This document shows, in pieces, positions 31,368 through 32,107 of a stretch of 32,107 nt of DNA; positions within the stretch are counted from its first letter, which is position 1, and every line of letters begins with the position of its first letter. The DNA lies in assembly GCA_019117025.1 (NCBI GenBank), contig DXAM01000044.1:1-32107 (forward strand), read 5' to 3'. Origin of the DNA: Candidatus Microbacterium stercoravium. Lineage in GTDB: Bacteria; Actinomycetota; Actinomycetes; Actinomycetales; Microbacteriaceae. The translations under genes were made by a program, and so were the position numbers. The notes below the pieces were generated by a model. That model saw nothing but the letters and a program-made list of their open reading frames with translations. It had not been told where the DNA came from and ran no database searches.

Positions 31368-31387
31368 AGAATCTTTATGCAGATTCT
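31368..31387. promoter_or_regulatory. Inverted-repeat operator of the SorC regulator
   Basis: AGAATCT (31368-31374) and AGATTCT (31381-31387) form a perfect 7-bp inverted repeat with a 6-base spacer (TTATGC). It lies 57 bases before the chosen start and shares 11 of 13 bases with the site at 26394-26406. It is probably the autoregulatory site. Confidence 0.6.
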
Positions 31388-31484
31388 AGCGCGATGAGCT
31401 CGGATCCTCGTATGCGACGAGCATAGTCGGCGCAGTGATCGAGTGTGATCGAACGGGCGGAGGCGCATGTTGCGGCTGCGTTAG

Positions 31485-31497
31485 TGTTCCGGGAACA
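31485..31497. promoter_or_regulatory. Palindrome before the acyltransferase gene
   Basis: TGTTCC-G-GGAACA is a perfect 13-base palindrome 20 bases before the acyltransferase ATG. It could be an operator or a small 5'-leader hairpin. No partner is identified. The rest of the 206-base gap 31312-31517 holds only the SorC inverted repeat. Confidence 0.35.
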
Positions 31498-31517
31498 GAC
31501 GCTCTGAAGGGACGACG

Positions 31518-32107
31518 ATGCCGACCTCCCCGTTCGACAGGAACCACTTCGACTATTCGCCGTGGTTCTTCTGGGACCACGCCGATGACGACGCGAAGCA
31601 GCGGCAGGTCGATCTCCAGCAGCAGCTGATGGCCGCCGAGCCCGACACCCGCATCGCGGAGCGGTGCTTCATCTCCGAGGTCGCCGCGGTGCAGACCGAC
31701 CGACTCGATCTCGGGTACAGCTCGTACATCGCAGGCCACGCGTACGTCACGGGCACGCTCGTGACGGGCACGAACTGCACGATCAACCCGTTCACGGTGG
31801 TGCGCGGCGAGATCACCCTCGGCGATGCCGTGCGCATCGGCGCACACACGTCGATCCTCGCCTTCAACCACACGATGGACGACCCGGACACCTGGGTCTT
31901 CAAACAGCCGCTCACGTCGAAGGGCATCGTGATCGGCGACGACGTGTGGGTCGGATCCCATGTCATGATCGTCGACGGCGTGACGATCGGCGATCGTGCC
32001 ATGATCGCGGCCGGATCCATCGTCACGAAGGACGTGCCGGCGGGCGCCGTCGTCGCCGGCAACCCGGCCCGCGTGAAGCGCTGGCGCGTGGCGCCGGATG
32101 CGCCCGC
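31518..32107 (+). CDS. Hexapeptide-repeat acyltransferase, N-terminal part
   Basis: An open frame of 196 complete codons from ATG 31518 (AAGGGA 5 bases upstream) runs off the right edge, so the 3' end is missing. After a non-repetitive start (MPTSPFDRNHFDYSPW) the protein shows the left-handed beta-helix pattern: ITLGDAVRIGAHTSI, then IGDDVWVGSHVMIVDGVTIG, and the closing AGNPARV. The His in FNHTMDD matches the catalytic histidine of maltose/galactoside O-acetyltransferases. Acetyl-CoA-dependent O-acetylation of a sugar or similar acceptor is likely. It is transcribed away from the SorC gene and need not belong to the sugar locus. Confidence 0.82.
   Translation, partial: MPTSPFDRNHFDYSPWFFWDHADDDAKQRQVDLQQQLMAAEPDTRIAERCFISEVAAVQTDRLDLGYSSYIAGHAYVTGTLVTGTNCTINPFTVVRGEITLGDAVRIGAHTSILAFNHTMDDPDTWVFKQPLTSKGIVIGDDVWVGSHVMIVDGVTIGDRAMIAAGSIVTKDVPAGAVVAGNPARVKRWRVAPDAP

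Overview
The window is high-GC DNA with dense, translationally coupled genes (many ATGA/GTGA stop-start overlaps), strong AGGAGG-type ribosome binding sites, a stand-alone F420 ligase gene, LacI-controlled CUT1 sugar importers without their own ATPase, and very frequent GGATCC. This fits an actinobacterium, most likely Microbacteriaceae (Microbacterium-like). The genus is inferred from style, not from a marker gene. I saw no rRNA, tRNA, CRISPR array, insertion sequence or phage gene. No gene-free stretch exceeds 300 bases (the longest, about 206, is 31312-31517).

Region A (1-3896) is general metabolism: the N-terminal part of a secreted 5'-nucleotidase-like enzyme (cut by the left edge), the F420-0 glutamate ligase cofE coupled to a GNAT acetyltransferase, and a divergent pair encoding a dimethylargininase-family hydrolase and ornithine aminotransferase (rocD), which look like an arginine/ornithine catabolic unit.

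Region B (3915-21119) is a plant-glycan utilisation locus. A LacI regulator diverges from a lipoprotein binding protein, two CUT1 permeases and an intracellular GH78 alpha-L-rhamnosidase. An MFS transporter, a large FAD/Fe-S 2-hydroxyacid dehydrogenase and an aldo/keto reductase - GH2 beta-galactosidase - GH42 beta-galactosidase operon follow. Near-identical LacI-type operators occur twice before the binding-protein gene and once before the MFS gene, with a weaker copy before the aldo/keto reductase, so the region probably forms one regulon. No glycosidase here has a signal peptide: oligosaccharides appear to be imported and then cut in the cytoplasm.

Region C (21091-31311) is the most unusual part. 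One strand carries a GH127-like (DUF1680) glycosidase, a RuBisCO-like protein, a DUF1537 acid-sugar kinase and a short-chain dehydrogenase without the usual Tyr-Lys pair. Divergent from it are a second CUT1 importer (clearly paralogous to that of region B) and an Asp/Glu-racemase-family protein with only one of the two usual cysteines. A SorC-type regulator closes the region, and a motif in its own promoter reappears in the divergent promoter. The RuBisCO-like protein plus DUF1537 kinase pair matches the last steps of the known D-apiose/3-oxo-isoapionate pathways, but the known apiose dehydrogenase, lactonase and oxidoisomerase are absent and the importer is of the oligosaccharide type. The best hypothesis is a new variant of branched-sugar (apiose-like) glycoside catabolism, with the GH127-like enzyme releasing the sugar.

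Region D (31518-end) is the start of a hexapeptide-repeat acyltransferase cut by the right edge.
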